A stretch of 35,984 nucleotides of DNA from Bacillota bacterium (GTDB lineage: Bacteria > Bacillota > Clostridia > Lachnospirales > Lachnospiraceae). The stretch's first letter is position 1. Every line of letters starts with the position of its first letter. The position numbers and the translations under genes are program-made. The stretch is from the NCBI GenBank assembly GCA_023409535.1, contig JAEYGZ010000053.1, forward strand, positions 1 through 35,984, in the 5' to 3' direction. Shown piece by piece: positions 1-8,554 of this stretch. Below the pieces are notes generated by a model. That model saw only the letters and a list, made by a program, of their open reading frames with translations. It was not told where the DNA came from and searched no databases.

Positions 1-78
1 TGCGCGCGAGGATTATCCCGGGCGCGGGACGCGGGCGGGATCGACGCGCCCGCGCGGAGGACCGGCCCCAAAAACTGA
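1..78 (+). CDS. C-terminal end of HNH endonuclease gene if the window is circular
   Basis: Joining the window end to its start keeps the HNH reading frame open for 25 further codons to a TGA at 76-78. The added residues (including GLSRARDAGG and ending TGPKN) are basic and low in complexity. The following terminator-like element at 85-157 then lies directly behind this stop. This rests on the inference that the molecule is circular or circularly permuted; in a linear reading this stretch holds nothing recognisable. Confidence 0.5.
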   Translation, partial: CARGLSRARDAGGIDAPARRTGPKN

Positions 79-84
79 ACAAGC

Positions 85-157
85 AGCGCCTGAGCCTTTG
101 CGCCTGAGCCATGACCACCCCGAGAGGGGCGGCGGGTTCGGGCGCTTTTTGTTTTTT
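85..157 (+). terminator. Structured terminator-like RNA element, copy B
   Basis: Two tandem copies of the arm GCGCCTGAGCC (86-96 and 100-110) precede a CCCC-GAGA-GGGG tetraloop hairpin (118-129). A 3' arm GGTTCGGGCGCT (135-146) follows, able to pair with either 5' arm (two G-U wobbles, no mismatch), then T-runs at 146-150 and 152-157. The same architecture recurs at 35555-35636. It sits between the HNH stop (circular reading) and the terminase, so it could end or gate transcription into the late operon. Family membership cannot be named by eye. Confidence 0.7.
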
Positions 158-183
158 CGGCGGGGCGCAAGGAGGTGAGCGAC

Positions 184-2313
184 GTGGGACGGGAGGCGAT
201 GATCCGGGCGGACATGGAGTCCGTTGGGACGTACAGCCCGATCTTTGACAAGAGCATCAAGCAGCTTGCAAAGCTGGAGCGTGAGCTGGCCCGAGCAGAA
301 AAGACCTGGCGGGCGGCGGGCGGCCAGATGGTGGCCCAGCTGGTCAACAAGACCGGCGGGGCGTACACGGCCAAAGATCCCAACTATGCCATCGTGGACC
401 AGCTGCGCCACGACGTGACCAGCCTGCGCAATCAGCTGGGTCTGACCCCCACCGGCCTGAAACGGGCGAAGCAAAAGACGGCGGCCATGGCCACCACCGG
501 TGACAGCCCCCTGGAGACCCTGCTGGCGGCGGCCCATGCCTATGCCCAAGAGCACGCCGGGGACTATCAGGCCGATGTGGACCAGTATGTGGAGGCTGTT
601 CTGTCCGGTGCAAAGCCCAGCTGCCCGGAGATCGTCCAGGCCTGTGAGCGGTACATGCGGGACATCCAAAACCCGGCCTGGGAGCTGCGGGCGGAGGTGG
701 CGTGGGACATCATCGCCATCATCGAGACCACCATCTGCCACCAGCAGGGGGAGTTTTTGGACGCCACGCCCCTGCGTGGGACACCCTTTTACCTGCTGCC
801 CTATCACAAGTTTATCGTCCTCAATGTGATGGGCTTTTACAAGACGGGCACCCAGGAGCGGCGCTTTAAGGAGGCCCTGGACTTTGTCCCCCGGAAAAAC
901 ATCAAGACCACCTTTGCCGCCGCCCTGGCCTGGGCCATTGCATTGTATGAGCGGCGCAGCGGCTCCAAGGTGTACGAGGTGGGCGGCGCGCTCAAGCAGG
1001 CGCTGGAGGGCTTTGACTTTTTGCGGTACAACCTCCGCCGGCTAAAGATCACCGTGGACGATGACCCGGCCGGAGGGCTGCGGATCATCAACAACAACAT
1101 GGAGCGGAGCATCACCGGTGACGTGGGAGAGGACGGCTATATCTCCATCAATGCCCTGGCTAGCTCCACCGACAAGCAGGACAGTTTTAATGCCAACGTC
1201 ATTATCGCCGACGAGATGCACACCTATAAGAGCGCAAAGCAGTATCAGGTACTCAAGGACGCCACTAAGGCCTACACCAATAAGCTGGTGATCGGCATCT
1301 CCTCCGGCGGTGACCTGGCTACCGGGTTTTGCGCTAAGCGTGTGGAGTATTGCCGCAAAATCCTCAATGGCTCCGTGTCCGGGCCGGAGGCGGACAGCAT
1401 CTTTGTCTTTATTGCAGCGGCGGAGGCGGACGCAGCGGGAGATGTGGACTACACCAACCCCAAAATCATGGAGGGGTGCAACCCCGGCTGGGGCCAGAGC
1501 ATCCGCCCCCAGGAGATGATCAACGACGCCGCCCAGGCCAAAGCGGACCCCCAGCTCCGGCCGGAGTTTTATCAGAAATCGCTGAACGTCTTTATCGCCG
1601 CCCTGCGGGCCTGGTTTGACGTGGAGGAGTGGCGGCGGTCGGACAGCCGCTACAACTGGAGCCTGGAGGAGCTGGCCCGGCTGCCCATCCAGTGGTATGG
1701 TGGCACGGACCTGTCCAAGCTCCACGACCTGACGGCGGGCTGTGTGTTTGGCCACTATCAGGGGGTGGATATCCTGATTCCCCACTGCTGGTTCCCCCGG
1801 GCGGCGGCGGTGACCAAAGCCCAGGAGGATGAGATCCCCCTGTTTGGCTGGGCGGATGACGGGTGGCTGGATATGAGCAACGACGCCGTGACCAACCACA
1901 GCGATGTAGTCCGCTGGTACAAAGGCCTGCGGGACCGGGGCTTTAAGTTCCGGCGCATCGGCCACGACCGCAAGTTTTGCCGGGAGTACTTTATCGAGAT
2001 GAAGCGGGAGCATTTTAGGATCAAGGACCAGCCCCAGCTGTTTACCCGCAAAAGTGAAGGCTTCCGCTATCTGGAAGCAAGCGCCAAAAAGGGGACGCTG
2101 TATTACTGCCACGCAGAACCCATGGAGTACTGCATCCAGAACGTCCGGGGCGTGGAAAAGGCGGATGACATGGTGATGTACGACAAGATCCAGCCCAACC
2201 TGCGCATCGACGTATTTGACGCCGCCGTGTTTGCGGCGTGCTCCTACCTGGAGGAGCTAGAAAATGTCCAGAAGGAAAAAACATGGTTTGGGGAGGGTGA
2301 AGCGAATGCCTGA
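184..2313 (+). CDS. Terminase, small and large subunits fused in one reading frame
   Basis: This is the 709-residue DNA packaging motor. Residues 1-97 resemble a P27-type small terminase subunit (ADMESVGTYSPIFD near the start, then LGLTPTGLK). From about residue 102 (MATTGDSPLE) the sequence is a large subunit: Walker A-like PRKNIKTT at 236-243, Walker B NVIIADE at 338-344, and acidic nuclease-region residues in GGTDLSKLHD and DVFDAAVFA. These two parts are normally separate genes; here no stop separates them and no Shine-Dalgarno precedes the internal ATG at 487. The start is GTG at 184, eight bases after GGAGG at 171-175; the GTG at 175 overlaps that ribosome site. The end overlaps the methyltransferase start by eight bases. 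Confidence 0.9.
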   Translation: MGREAMIRADMESVGTYSPIFDKSIKQLAKLERELARAEKTWRAAGGQMVAQLVNKTGGAYTAKDPNYAIVDQLRHDVTSLRNQLGLTPTGLKRAKQKTAAMATTGDSPLETLLAAAHAYAQEHAGDYQADVDQYVEAVLSGAKPSCPEIVQACERYMRDIQNPAWELRAEVAWDIIAIIETTICHQQGEFLDATPLRGTPFYLLPYHKFIVLNVMGFYKTGTQERRFKEALDFVPRKNIKTTFAAALAWAIALYERRSGSKVYEVGGALKQALEGFDFLRYNLRRLKITVDDDPAGGLRIINNNMERSITGDVGEDGYISINALASSTDKQDSFNANVIIADEMHTYKSAKQYQVLKDATKAYTNKLVIGISSGGDLATGFCAKRVEYCRKILNGSVSGPEADSIFVFIAAAEADAAGDVDYTNPKIMEGCNPGWGQSIRPQEMINDAAQAKADPQLRPEFYQKSLNVFIAALRAWFDVEEWRRSDSRYNWSLEELARLPIQWYGGTDLSKLHDLTAGCVFGHYQGVDILIPHCWFPRAAAVTKAQEDEIPLFGWADDGWLDMSNDAVTNHSDVVRWYKGLRDRGFKFRRIGHDRKFCREYFIEMKREHFRIKDQPQLFTRKSEGFRYLEASAKKGTLYYCHAEPMEYCIQNVRGVEKADDMVMYDKIQPNLRIDVFDAAVFAACSYLEELENVQKEKTWFGEGEANA

Positions 2314-3077
2314 TCTGTGGCATGGCGACTGCCTGGAAATCCTGCGATATATCCCAGACCACAGCGTGGACCTTGTGCTGACCGACCCGCCCTATGGGAC
2401 AACAGCCAACCAGTGGGATACGCCGCTGGACCTTGCGGCCATCTGGCCACAGCTCCGCCGGGTTGGTCGCCCCACGACCCCGGTTTTGCTGTTTGCACAG
2501 CTCCCGTTTTTGGCTGACGTTGCCATCAGCAACCGGGCCGAGCTGAGGTACTCGTGGGTTTGTGAAAAAGGCAAGGCAACCGGATTTTTAAATGCGAACC
2601 GGGCCCCCATGAAAGCATATGAGCAGGTGCTGGTGTTTTACCGGGCGGCGCCGAAGTACAACCCACAGATGGAGAAAGGCGACCCATACATCAATAGGCC
2701 CGGAAAAGGCAAAAAATCCTCGAATTATCACGGGCATTATGACGATATCGGCACGGTATCGGACGGGCGCAGATACCCCAGGGATATCATCGGAAAAGAC
2801 AAATGGACGTGGGGGGGGGGACACTATCGTACACCCCACGCAAAAGCCGGTGCGTCTGCTGGAGTATCTGGTCTGCACCTATACGGACCCGGGAGACACG
2901 GTGCTGGACTTCACCATGGGCTCGGGCAGTACGGGGGTGGCCTGCGTGCGGACGGGGCGCAATTTTATCGGCATTGAGCGGGACGCAGACTATTTTGCAA
3001 CTGCCCAAAAGCGCCTGGCGGAGGCCGTGGAGATCAAAGAGCTGGAGGACGCACAGACCACAATCGGAGGGATGTAA
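2306..3077 (+). CDS. DNA methyltransferase (N6_N4 type), frame broken at a G10 run
   Basis: This is a beta-class adenine-N6 or cytosine-N4 methyltransferase. Catalytic motif IV TDPPY lies at residues 26-30, HPTQKPV follows downstream, and the SAM-binding motif I is in LDFTMGSGSTGVA near the C-terminus. The two halves are in different frames: the first runs from ATG 2306 to a stop at 2977, the second joins after the ten G at 2811-2820 and ends at 3077. Removing one G restores about 256 residues; as given, the product is 223 residues and lacks motif I. Either the run is a phase-variable switch or the sequence has a homopolymer error. The gene sits between terminase and portal, with a ribosome site at about 2290-2298. 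Confidence 0.85.
2811..2820 (+). repeat. Poly-G tract inside the methyltransferase gene
   Basis: Ten consecutive G lie where the reading frame breaks. Nine would place motif IV and motif I in one frame. Mononucleotide G runs are the classic slipped-strand site in phase-variable methyltransferases, and also a classic assembly error. Confidence 0.9.
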
Positions 3078-4286
3078 ATGAGTAAGCGGAAAAAGTCGGG
3101 CAATGCCGTGAGGGACAAGCCCGAGAAGCGCAGCAGCGTGGGGTTTGTACTGGGCTCGGGGTGGGACAGCCTGTGCTGTGCCGGGTATACCCGGCTGGCG
3201 GACAACCCGGAGGTGCGCATGGCGGTGGGCCGGATCGCTGACCTGATAAGCTCCATGAGCATCCGGCTCATGGAGAACACGGACAGCGGAGACGTGCGGG
3301 TGCGAAATGAACTCAGCCGCCGCCTGGACATCGACCCCAACCCGTGGATGACCCGCAAGACGCTGGTGGCCTCCATCGTGTGGACCCTGCTGCTGGACGG
3401 TGGGGGCAACGCCGTGGTTTGGCCCCAGACAAAGGACGGGCTGCTGGAGGCCCTGATCCCCGTGCCGCCGGAACAGGTGAGCTTTGAGCGGGACGGCTGG
3501 GGCTATCGCATCCGCCTGGGCGGCGTGGCGTATGACCCGGCGGAGCTGCTGCACTTTGTGGTCAACCCGTCAACCAGTCAGCCCTGGCTGGGCACCGGAT
3601 ACCGGGTGGCCCTGCAGGCGGTGGTCAAAAATCTGCGTCAGGCGGCGGAGACCAAAAACGCATTTTTGTCCAGCGAATGGAAGCCCTCCGTCATCGTCAA
3701 GGTGGACGGCAACAGCGAGGAGCTGACCACCGTGGCGGGCCGGAAGCGGCTGACCGACCAGTATCTCAAGACCAGCAGCGCCGGGGAGCCCTGGATGATC
3801 CCGGCGGAACAGATGGAGGTGGTGCAGGTCAAGCCCCTGAGCCTGAACGACCTTGCCATCTCGGACAGCGTTAAGCTGGACAAGCAGAGCGTGGCCGCCA
3901 TCCTGGGGGTCCCGCCCTATGTGGTGGGCGTTGGGAGTTTTAACCAGTCGGAGTGGAACCATTTTGTGGCCACCACCATCATGCCCATCGTCCGGGGGAT
4001 CGAACAGGAGCTGACCCGTAAACTGCTGATCTCCCCCCGCTGGTACGTGGCGATGAACCCGTGGGCACTATACGCCTATGAGCTAAAGGACCTGGCCAGC
4101 ATCGGGGCGGACCTGTATATCCGGGGAGTCATGACGGGAAACGAGCTGCGCAACTGGCTTAACCTGGCCCCCATGGAGGGGCTGGATGAACTGGTCATCC
4201 TAGAGAATTTTATCCCCCAGAGCATGATCGGGGACCAAAAAAAATTGAAAGGAAACGGAGGCGGCAGCGGAGATGGAACCGAATAA
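3078..4286 (+). CDS. Portal protein, HK97 type
   Basis: 402 residues, the usual size for phage portals of this family. It forms the dodecameric ring through which DNA enters and leaves the head and which terminase docks on. Supporting features are NPWMTRKTLVASIV, a mid-protein HFVVNPSTSQPWLGTG segment, LGVPPYVVGVG and a C-terminal region ending in a Gly-rich tail. It starts immediately after the methyltransferase stop and overlaps the protease gene by 14 bases, as expected for a portal-protease-capsid cassette. Confidence 0.92.
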   Translation: MSKRKKSGNAVRDKPEKRSSVGFVLGSGWDSLCCAGYTRLADNPEVRMAVGRIADLISSMSIRLMENTDSGDVRVRNELSRRLDIDPNPWMTRKTLVASIVWTLLLDGGGNAVVWPQTKDGLLEALIPVPPEQVSFERDGWGYRIRLGGVAYDPAELLHFVVNPSTSQPWLGTGYRVALQAVVKNLRQAAETKNAFLSSEWKPSVIVKVDGNSEELTTVAGRKRLTDQYLKTSSAGEPWMIPAEQMEVVQVKPLSLNDLAISDSVKLDKQSVAAILGVPPYVVGVGSFNQSEWNHFVATTIMPIVRGIEQELTRKLLISPRWYVAMNPWALYAYELKDLASIGADLYIRGVMTGNELRNWLNLAPMEGLDELVILENFIPQSMIGDQKKLKGNGGGSGDGTE

Positions 4287-4860
4287 CACCCGCCCGGAGC
4301 AGCGGACCATGGTGCCGGTGCGGGGCGGCTTTACCGCCCGGGATGCGGGCGAGGACATGTACATTGAGGGCTATTTTTCCGTTTTTAGCTCTCCCTATCA
4401 GCTGTGGGAGGGCTGCGAGGAGGTGATCGCCCCCGGGGCTTTTAGCGACACCCTGGGCGGAGACATCCGGGCCCTGACCAACCACGACACCCGCCTGGTG
4501 CTGGGCCGGACCAAGTCCGGCACCCTGACATTGCGGGAGGACGGCAAGGGCCTGTGGGGGTCGGTGCAGATCAACCGGGAGGACCAGGACGCAGTCAACC
4601 TGTACCGCCGGGTACAGCGGGGAGACGTGGACCAGTGCAGCTTTGGGTTTTTCATCGAGGGTGAGACCCGGGATGTGCTGGAGGACGGCACCGTGCGCTA
4701 CACCATCCATAAGGTGCAGCTGCTGGAGGTGTCGGTGGTCACTTTCCCCGCATACGAGGAGACTTCCGTCTCCGCCCGACACCGGGCGGAGGAACAGGCA
4801 AAGGCCAGGGAGCTGGCGGAGTGGAAAGCCGCCACCCTGGAAAAATTGAGAGGAGCGTGA
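4273..4860 (+). CDS. Prohead protease, HK97 family
   Basis: 195 residues. Serine protease that cleaves the capsid scaffold domain during head maturation. The family pattern is visible: GYFSVF, the catalytic His in LTNHDTR, the catalytic Ser in QCSFGF, and LLEVSVVTFPAY near the C-terminus. It overlaps the portal gene and lies six bases before the capsid gene. The A-rich stretch upstream of the start lies within portal codons. Confidence 0.92.
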   Translation: MEPNNTRPEQRTMVPVRGGFTARDAGEDMYIEGYFSVFSSPYQLWEGCEEVIAPGAFSDTLGGDIRALTNHDTRLVLGRTKSGTLTLREDGKGLWGSVQINREDQDAVNLYRRVQRGDVDQCSFGFFIEGETRDVLEDGTVRYTIHKVQLLEVSVVTFPAYEETSVSARHRAEEQAKARELAEWKAATLEKLRGA

Positions 4861-4865
4861 AGCAA

Positions 4866-6590
4866 ATGGCGCTGAAAGCATTGCTGCTGAGAAAAAAGAT
4901 CGACGATCTGACCCGCACCCTGGAGGAGCTGAACCAGCGCATGGTCCCTCTGTCGGAGCGGACCGTCCAGCTGGCCGCCAGAGAGGCGGAGCTGGAGGAG
5001 GCGGTGAAAGAGGCCAAAACCAAAGAAGACCGAGCCGCCGTCCAGGCCCTGTGCGATGAGTTTTTACCCCAGCAGACGGAGCACCGGGAGAAGGTGCAGG
5101 ACCTCCAGAAGGAGATCGACACCGCCACCCAGGACAAGACTGCGGCGGAGGAGGAGCTGCGGAGCCTGGAGGCCCAGACCCCCAAGGCAGCACCCGCACC
5201 CAACAACAACAACGACCCCCAGACGGGGGCGAAAAGAAAGGATGAGCACTATATGTCCACCAGACAGACCCGGGCCTTTGCCGGGATGAACATGGAGCAG
5301 CGGGCAGCCTTTATCGCCCGGGAGGACGTGCAGGCCTTTGTGGCTGATTTCCGGGCCCGCTTTTCCGGCGGCCAGACCCGGGCGGTGAGCGGCGGGGAGC
5401 TGCTGATCCCCCAGGTGATGCTGTCGCTGCTGCGGGAAAACATCGGAGCATACAGCAAGCTGGTCAAGTATGTCAACCTGGTCAGCGTGGGCGGCACGGC
5501 CCGACAGCCCATCATGGGCACCATCCCCGAGGCCGTGTGGACGGAGGCCTGCGCCACCCTGAACGAGCTGACCTTTTCGGTCGACGCTGTGGACGTGGAC
5601 GGCTATAAGGTGGGCGGCGTGTTTACAATCCACAACTCCCTGCTGGATGATGTCCCCGCTCTGCTGGCGCTGCTGATCGAGATCATGAGCGCGACCATCG
5701 CTACTGCCGTGGACAAGGCCGTCCTGTTTGGCACCGGTAACAAAATGCCCCTGGGCATCGCCACCCGCCTGGCCCAGACCAGCAAGCCCAGCGGCTATCC
5801 CGACTCCGCCCGGGCGTGGGCGGACCTGCACCAGTCCAACGTGATCACCATCCCCAGCGGCTCCACCACCGGCCTGACCCTGTTCCAGCAGATTTTGACG
5901 GCGGCGGCCAACGCCAAGAGCCGGTACTCCAGCGGGACCAAATTCTGGGCCATGTCCGAGGCCACCTACTCCAAAATCCAGGTGGAGGCCACCAACATCA
6001 ACGCCGCCGGGGCCATCGTGTCCGTGATGGACGGCACCATGCCGGTGCTGGGCGGCGACCTGGTGGTGTTTGGCAACGAGGTCATGCCGGACAACACCAT
6101 CATCGGCGGATATGGCGACCTGTATCTGCTGGCGGAGCGTGCCGGCACCGCCGTGGGCTACAGCGACCTGCCCCTGTATATCCAGGACCAGACGGTGGTC
6201 AAGGGCACAGCCCGGTATGACGGCCAGCCGGTGATCCCCGAGGGCTTTGTGGTCCTGGGCATCGGCGCTGCCCCCACCACCAGCGTGGACTTTGCCCCCG
6301 ACCAGGCCAACCCCGCCGTGGCGGCCCTGTCCGCCCTGAGCATCGGCGGCCTGACCCTGACCCCCACCTTTGACCCCGCCACCGACACCTATACCGCCGC
6401 CACCACCAACGCCAGCAACATGGTGTCCGCGGTGCCCGCCGTGGGCGGAGCGGTGGAGATCACCAGCGGCGGCAAAAAGGTGACCAATGGCAGCTCTGTC
6501 ACCTGGGCCAGCGGGGCCAACTCCGTGGCCGTTAAGGTGACCAACGGCGGCCAGAGCAAGACCTATACCGTGACGGTGACCAAGTCCTGA
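4866..6590 (+). CDS. Major capsid protein, HK97 fold, with C-terminal Ig-like domain
   Basis: 574 residues. Residues 1 to about 115 form a charged coiled coil (delta/scaffold domain) presumably removed by the protease; TRAFAGMNMEQRAAF marks the start of the mature capsid part. The HK97-type body follows (GGELLIPQVM, PIMGTIPEAVWTE). From about residue 482 an extra domain resembles cadherin-like/Ig-like beta-sandwich repeats (LSIGGLTLTPTFDPATDTY, ending TYTVTVTKS). Such domains usually decorate the capsid surface and may bind glycans or mucus; that role here is inference. The start at 4866 is chosen for AGAGGAG at 4849-4855. Confidence 0.93.
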   Translation: MALKALLLRKKIDDLTRTLEELNQRMVPLSERTVQLAAREAELEEAVKEAKTKEDRAAVQALCDEFLPQQTEHREKVQDLQKEIDTATQDKTAAEEELRSLEAQTPKAAPAPNNNNDPQTGAKRKDEHYMSTRQTRAFAGMNMEQRAAFIAREDVQAFVADFRARFSGGQTRAVSGGELLIPQVMLSLLRENIGAYSKLVKYVNLVSVGGTARQPIMGTIPEAVWTEACATLNELTFSVDAVDVDGYKVGGVFTIHNSLLDDVPALLALLIEIMSATIATAVDKAVLFGTGNKMPLGIATRLAQTSKPSGYPDSARAWADLHQSNVITIPSGSTTGLTLFQQILTAAANAKSRYSSGTKFWAMSEATYSKIQVEATNINAAGAIVSVMDGTMPVLGGDLVVFGNEVMPDNTIIGGYGDLYLLAERAGTAVGYSDLPLYIQDQTVVKGTARYDGQPVIPEGFVVLGIGAAPTTSVDFAPDQANPAVAALSALSIGGLTLTPTFDPATDTYTAATTNASNMVSAVPAVGGAVEITSGGKKVTNGSSVTWASGANSVAVKVTNGGQSKTYTVTVTKS

Positions 6591-6605
6591 GAGGAGGCGT
6601 GAGCC

Positions 6606-6902
6606 GTGGACAAGACCGACAAGGAGGCGCTGCGGCTGACGCTGCTGCGTGCTGATTTGCAGCGCACCGGGCTGGACCTGCCCGGGGACAGCGACTATCT
6701 CCCCTTTCTGCTCCAGGCGGCAACTGCCCGCCTGGAGCGCCAGGGCATCCGGGACGATGACAGCGCCGATTATACCCAGACGGTGGTGGGCACGGCGGCC
6801 TGGATGTACCGCAAGCGCATCAATGGGGAGGCAGAGCCGGAGTATCTCCGGCGGCTGCGCTTTGATCTGCTGTTGGCCCGAGGGCGGGCGGCCCGGACAT
6901 AA
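6606..6902 (+). CDS. Head-tail connector, HK97 gp6-like
   Basis: 98 residues, GTG start with GAGGAGG nine bases upstream. Size, helical content and position directly after the capsid gene fit the gp6-like adaptor that sits under the portal. ADYTQTVVGTAAWMYRKR resembles the central helix of that family. The stop overlaps the ribosome site of the next gene. Confidence 0.75.
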   Translation: MDKTDKEALRLTLLRADLQRTGLDLPGDSDYLPFLLQAATARLERQGIRDDDSADYTQTVVGTAAWMYRKRINGEAEPEYLRRLRFDLLLARGRAART

Positions 6903-6917
6903 GGAGGCATGGAAAAC

Positions 6918-7259
6918 ATGATCTTAGACAGCGGAGCCGTGACCATCTGCGGGGTGTCCTCCACAGAGGGGGAGGGTCCCAGTCCGGTGTATACCATGGT
7001 CCCCAAGCTGACCGCCCCCTTCGGCGACCGGGTGGTGGGAGCCACCCGGTACTATGCGGCGGCAAAGACAGGGGCCCAGATCGACCGGTCCATCCGCATC
7101 TGGCGGGCGGACAACATCGCCGTAAGGGACCTGGCCCGGATCGGCACCACCTGGTATATGATCCACAAGGTGACCCAGACAACGGACAGCGACGGCCTGC
7201 TGGTGACCGACCTGGACCTGGAGCAGCGGGACGGCAACGTGTGGGAGGCGGGACAATGA
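6918..7259 (+). CDS. Head closure / head-tail joining protein
   Basis: 113 residues. Its position as the second small gene after the capsid, and a beta-rich sequence with IRIWRADNIAVRDLARIG and TDLDLEQRDG, fit SPP1 gp16/HK97 gp7-type head completion proteins. An ATG at 6909 abuts the ribosome site AAGGAGG (6901-6907); the ATG at 6918 has workable spacing and was preferred. Overlaps the next gene by four bases. Confidence 0.65.
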   Translation: MILDSGAVTICGVSSTEGEGPSPVYTMVPKLTAPFGDRVVGATRYYAAAKTGAQIDRSIRIWRADNIAVRDLARIGTTWYMIHKVTQTTDSDGLLVTDLDLEQRDGNVWEAGQ

Positions 7260-7660
7260 GCGACACCATCCGCACGGACAGCCTGGAGATCGTGCTGAGC
7301 AAGACGCTGAGCGACTACGGCGACGCCATCACCGCCGGGGTGGCCGCCCAGGTGGAAAAAGCCGGGAAAGTGGCCCTGAAAACCGTGAAGGATAAGTCCC
7401 CCAAAAAGACGGGGGCCTATCGCAAGGGCTGGAAGCTAAAGACGGAGCGGCAGCTCATCAACGACGATGTGGCCAGCGTGACCGTGTACAACAAGGACCG
7501 GGGCTATCTGACCCACCTGCTGGAAAACGGACACCAGAAAACCGGGAAAAAAAGTGGCGAACGAGTAGATGCAATCCCCCACATCAGGCCAGCGGAGGAG
7601 GAGGCCAGACGGTATCTGGAGGAGCATATCCGCCAGGTGATAGAGGAGGCCGGGCGATGA
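7256..7660 (+). CDS. HK97 gp10-like tail completion protein
   Basis: 134 residues. The pattern KDKSPKKTGAYRKGW followed by HLLENGH is diagnostic of the HK97 gp10 family, which joins the tail to the head. It overlaps genes on both sides by four bases, indicating translational coupling within the connector block. Confidence 0.88.
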   Translation: MSDTIRTDSLEIVLSKTLSDYGDAITAGVAAQVEKAGKVALKTVKDKSPKKTGAYRKGWKLKTERQLINDDVASVTVYNKDRGYLTHLLENGHQKTGKKSGERVDAIPHIRPAEEEARRYLEEHIRQVIEEAGR

Positions 7661-7968
7661 CCTATCAAGAGCTATACGACATCTTAGCCCAGACGGGGCT
7701 GCCCATGGCCCTGCACCACTGGGAGCATCCGCCCAAGCCCCCCTATGGGGTGTATTACGACGACTACACGGACAACTTTGCCGCCGATAACATCGCCTAT
7801 CACACCATCCAGCATTTCTGGGTGGAGCTGTACGCCTCCCGGCGCAGCCGGGAGGCGGAGGAGAAGATCGAAGCGGCGCTGACGGGAGCGGGCCTATATT
7901 GGGACCGCTCCAGCGACTACATTGATAGTGAGCGCCTGTGGCGCACACGGTATGAGATGGAGGTGTAA
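7657..7968 (+). CDS. Tail terminator / minor tail protein
   Basis: 103 residues. Position between the gp10-like gene and the major tail protein, and the sequence HHWEHPPKPPYGVYYDD followed by LYASRRSREAEEKIEAAL, match the tail terminator proteins of Gram-positive siphoviruses, which cap the tail tube. Starts four bases inside the upstream gene. Confidence 0.75.
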   Translation: MTYQELYDILAQTGLPMALHHWEHPPKPPYGVYYDDYTDNFAADNIAYHTIQHFWVELYASRRSREAEEKIEAALTGAGLYWDRSSDYIDSERLWRTRYEMEV

Positions 7969-7975
7969 GCCAACC

Positions 7976-8551
7976 ATGGCAAATAAAGGGAAAGTAAGAT
8001 TTGGCCTGAAAAACGTCCACTATGCGGTGATGACCACCAGCGAGCTGGGCGTGGTGAGCTGGGAGACCCCGGTGCCCATCCCAGGCGCAGTCAATCTGGA
8101 TATGGCCCCGCAGGGCGACACCAATACGTTTTACGCGGACGACATCGCCTATTATGTGAGCAACCGCAATGACGGCTATCAGGGGGACCTGGAGATCGCC
8201 CTGGTGCCGGACCATTTTGCGGTGAGCGTGCTGGCTGAAAAATTGGACAGCACGGACAAGGTGCAGGTGGAGTACGCCAACGCAGAGGGCAAGCCCTTTG
8301 CACTGCTGTTCCAGATCAGCGACGACGCCACAGGTACGCTGTTTGTGATGTACAACTGCACATGCAGCCGTCCCAACACTACGGGCAAGACCCTGGACAA
8401 CAGCAAAACGCCTAATACGGAAAAACTGACCATCACCGCCTCCCCCATGGCGGACGGAAAGGTCAAGGCCCGGACCACAGCAGAGACCACGGAGACCGTG
8501 CGGCAGAACTGGTTTAAACAGGTGTGGGTGCCCAGCACGTCGGAGGTGTAA
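7976..8551 (+). CDS. Major tail tube protein
   Basis: 191 residues. Typical features of the phi13-type major tail protein: KVRFGLKNVHYAV at the N-terminus, DMAPQGDTNTFYADDIAYY, and a beta-rich tube domain. It polymerises around the tape measure. The start ATG at 7976 follows GGAGGTG in the end of the preceding gene. Confidence 0.88.
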   Translation: MANKGKVRFGLKNVHYAVMTTSELGVVSWETPVPIPGAVNLDMAPQGDTNTFYADDIAYYVSNRNDGYQGDLEIALVPDHFAVSVLAEKLDSTDKVQVEYANAEGKPFALLFQISDDATGTLFVMYNCTCSRPNTTGKTLDNSKTPNTEKLTITASPMADGKVKARTTAETTETVRQNWFKQVWVPSTSEV

Positions 8552-8554
8552 GCC

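Noticed and set aside
1042..2112. 356-codon minus-strand open frame inside the terminase gene
   Set aside because: Antisense shadow; terminase motifs are clear on the plus strand.
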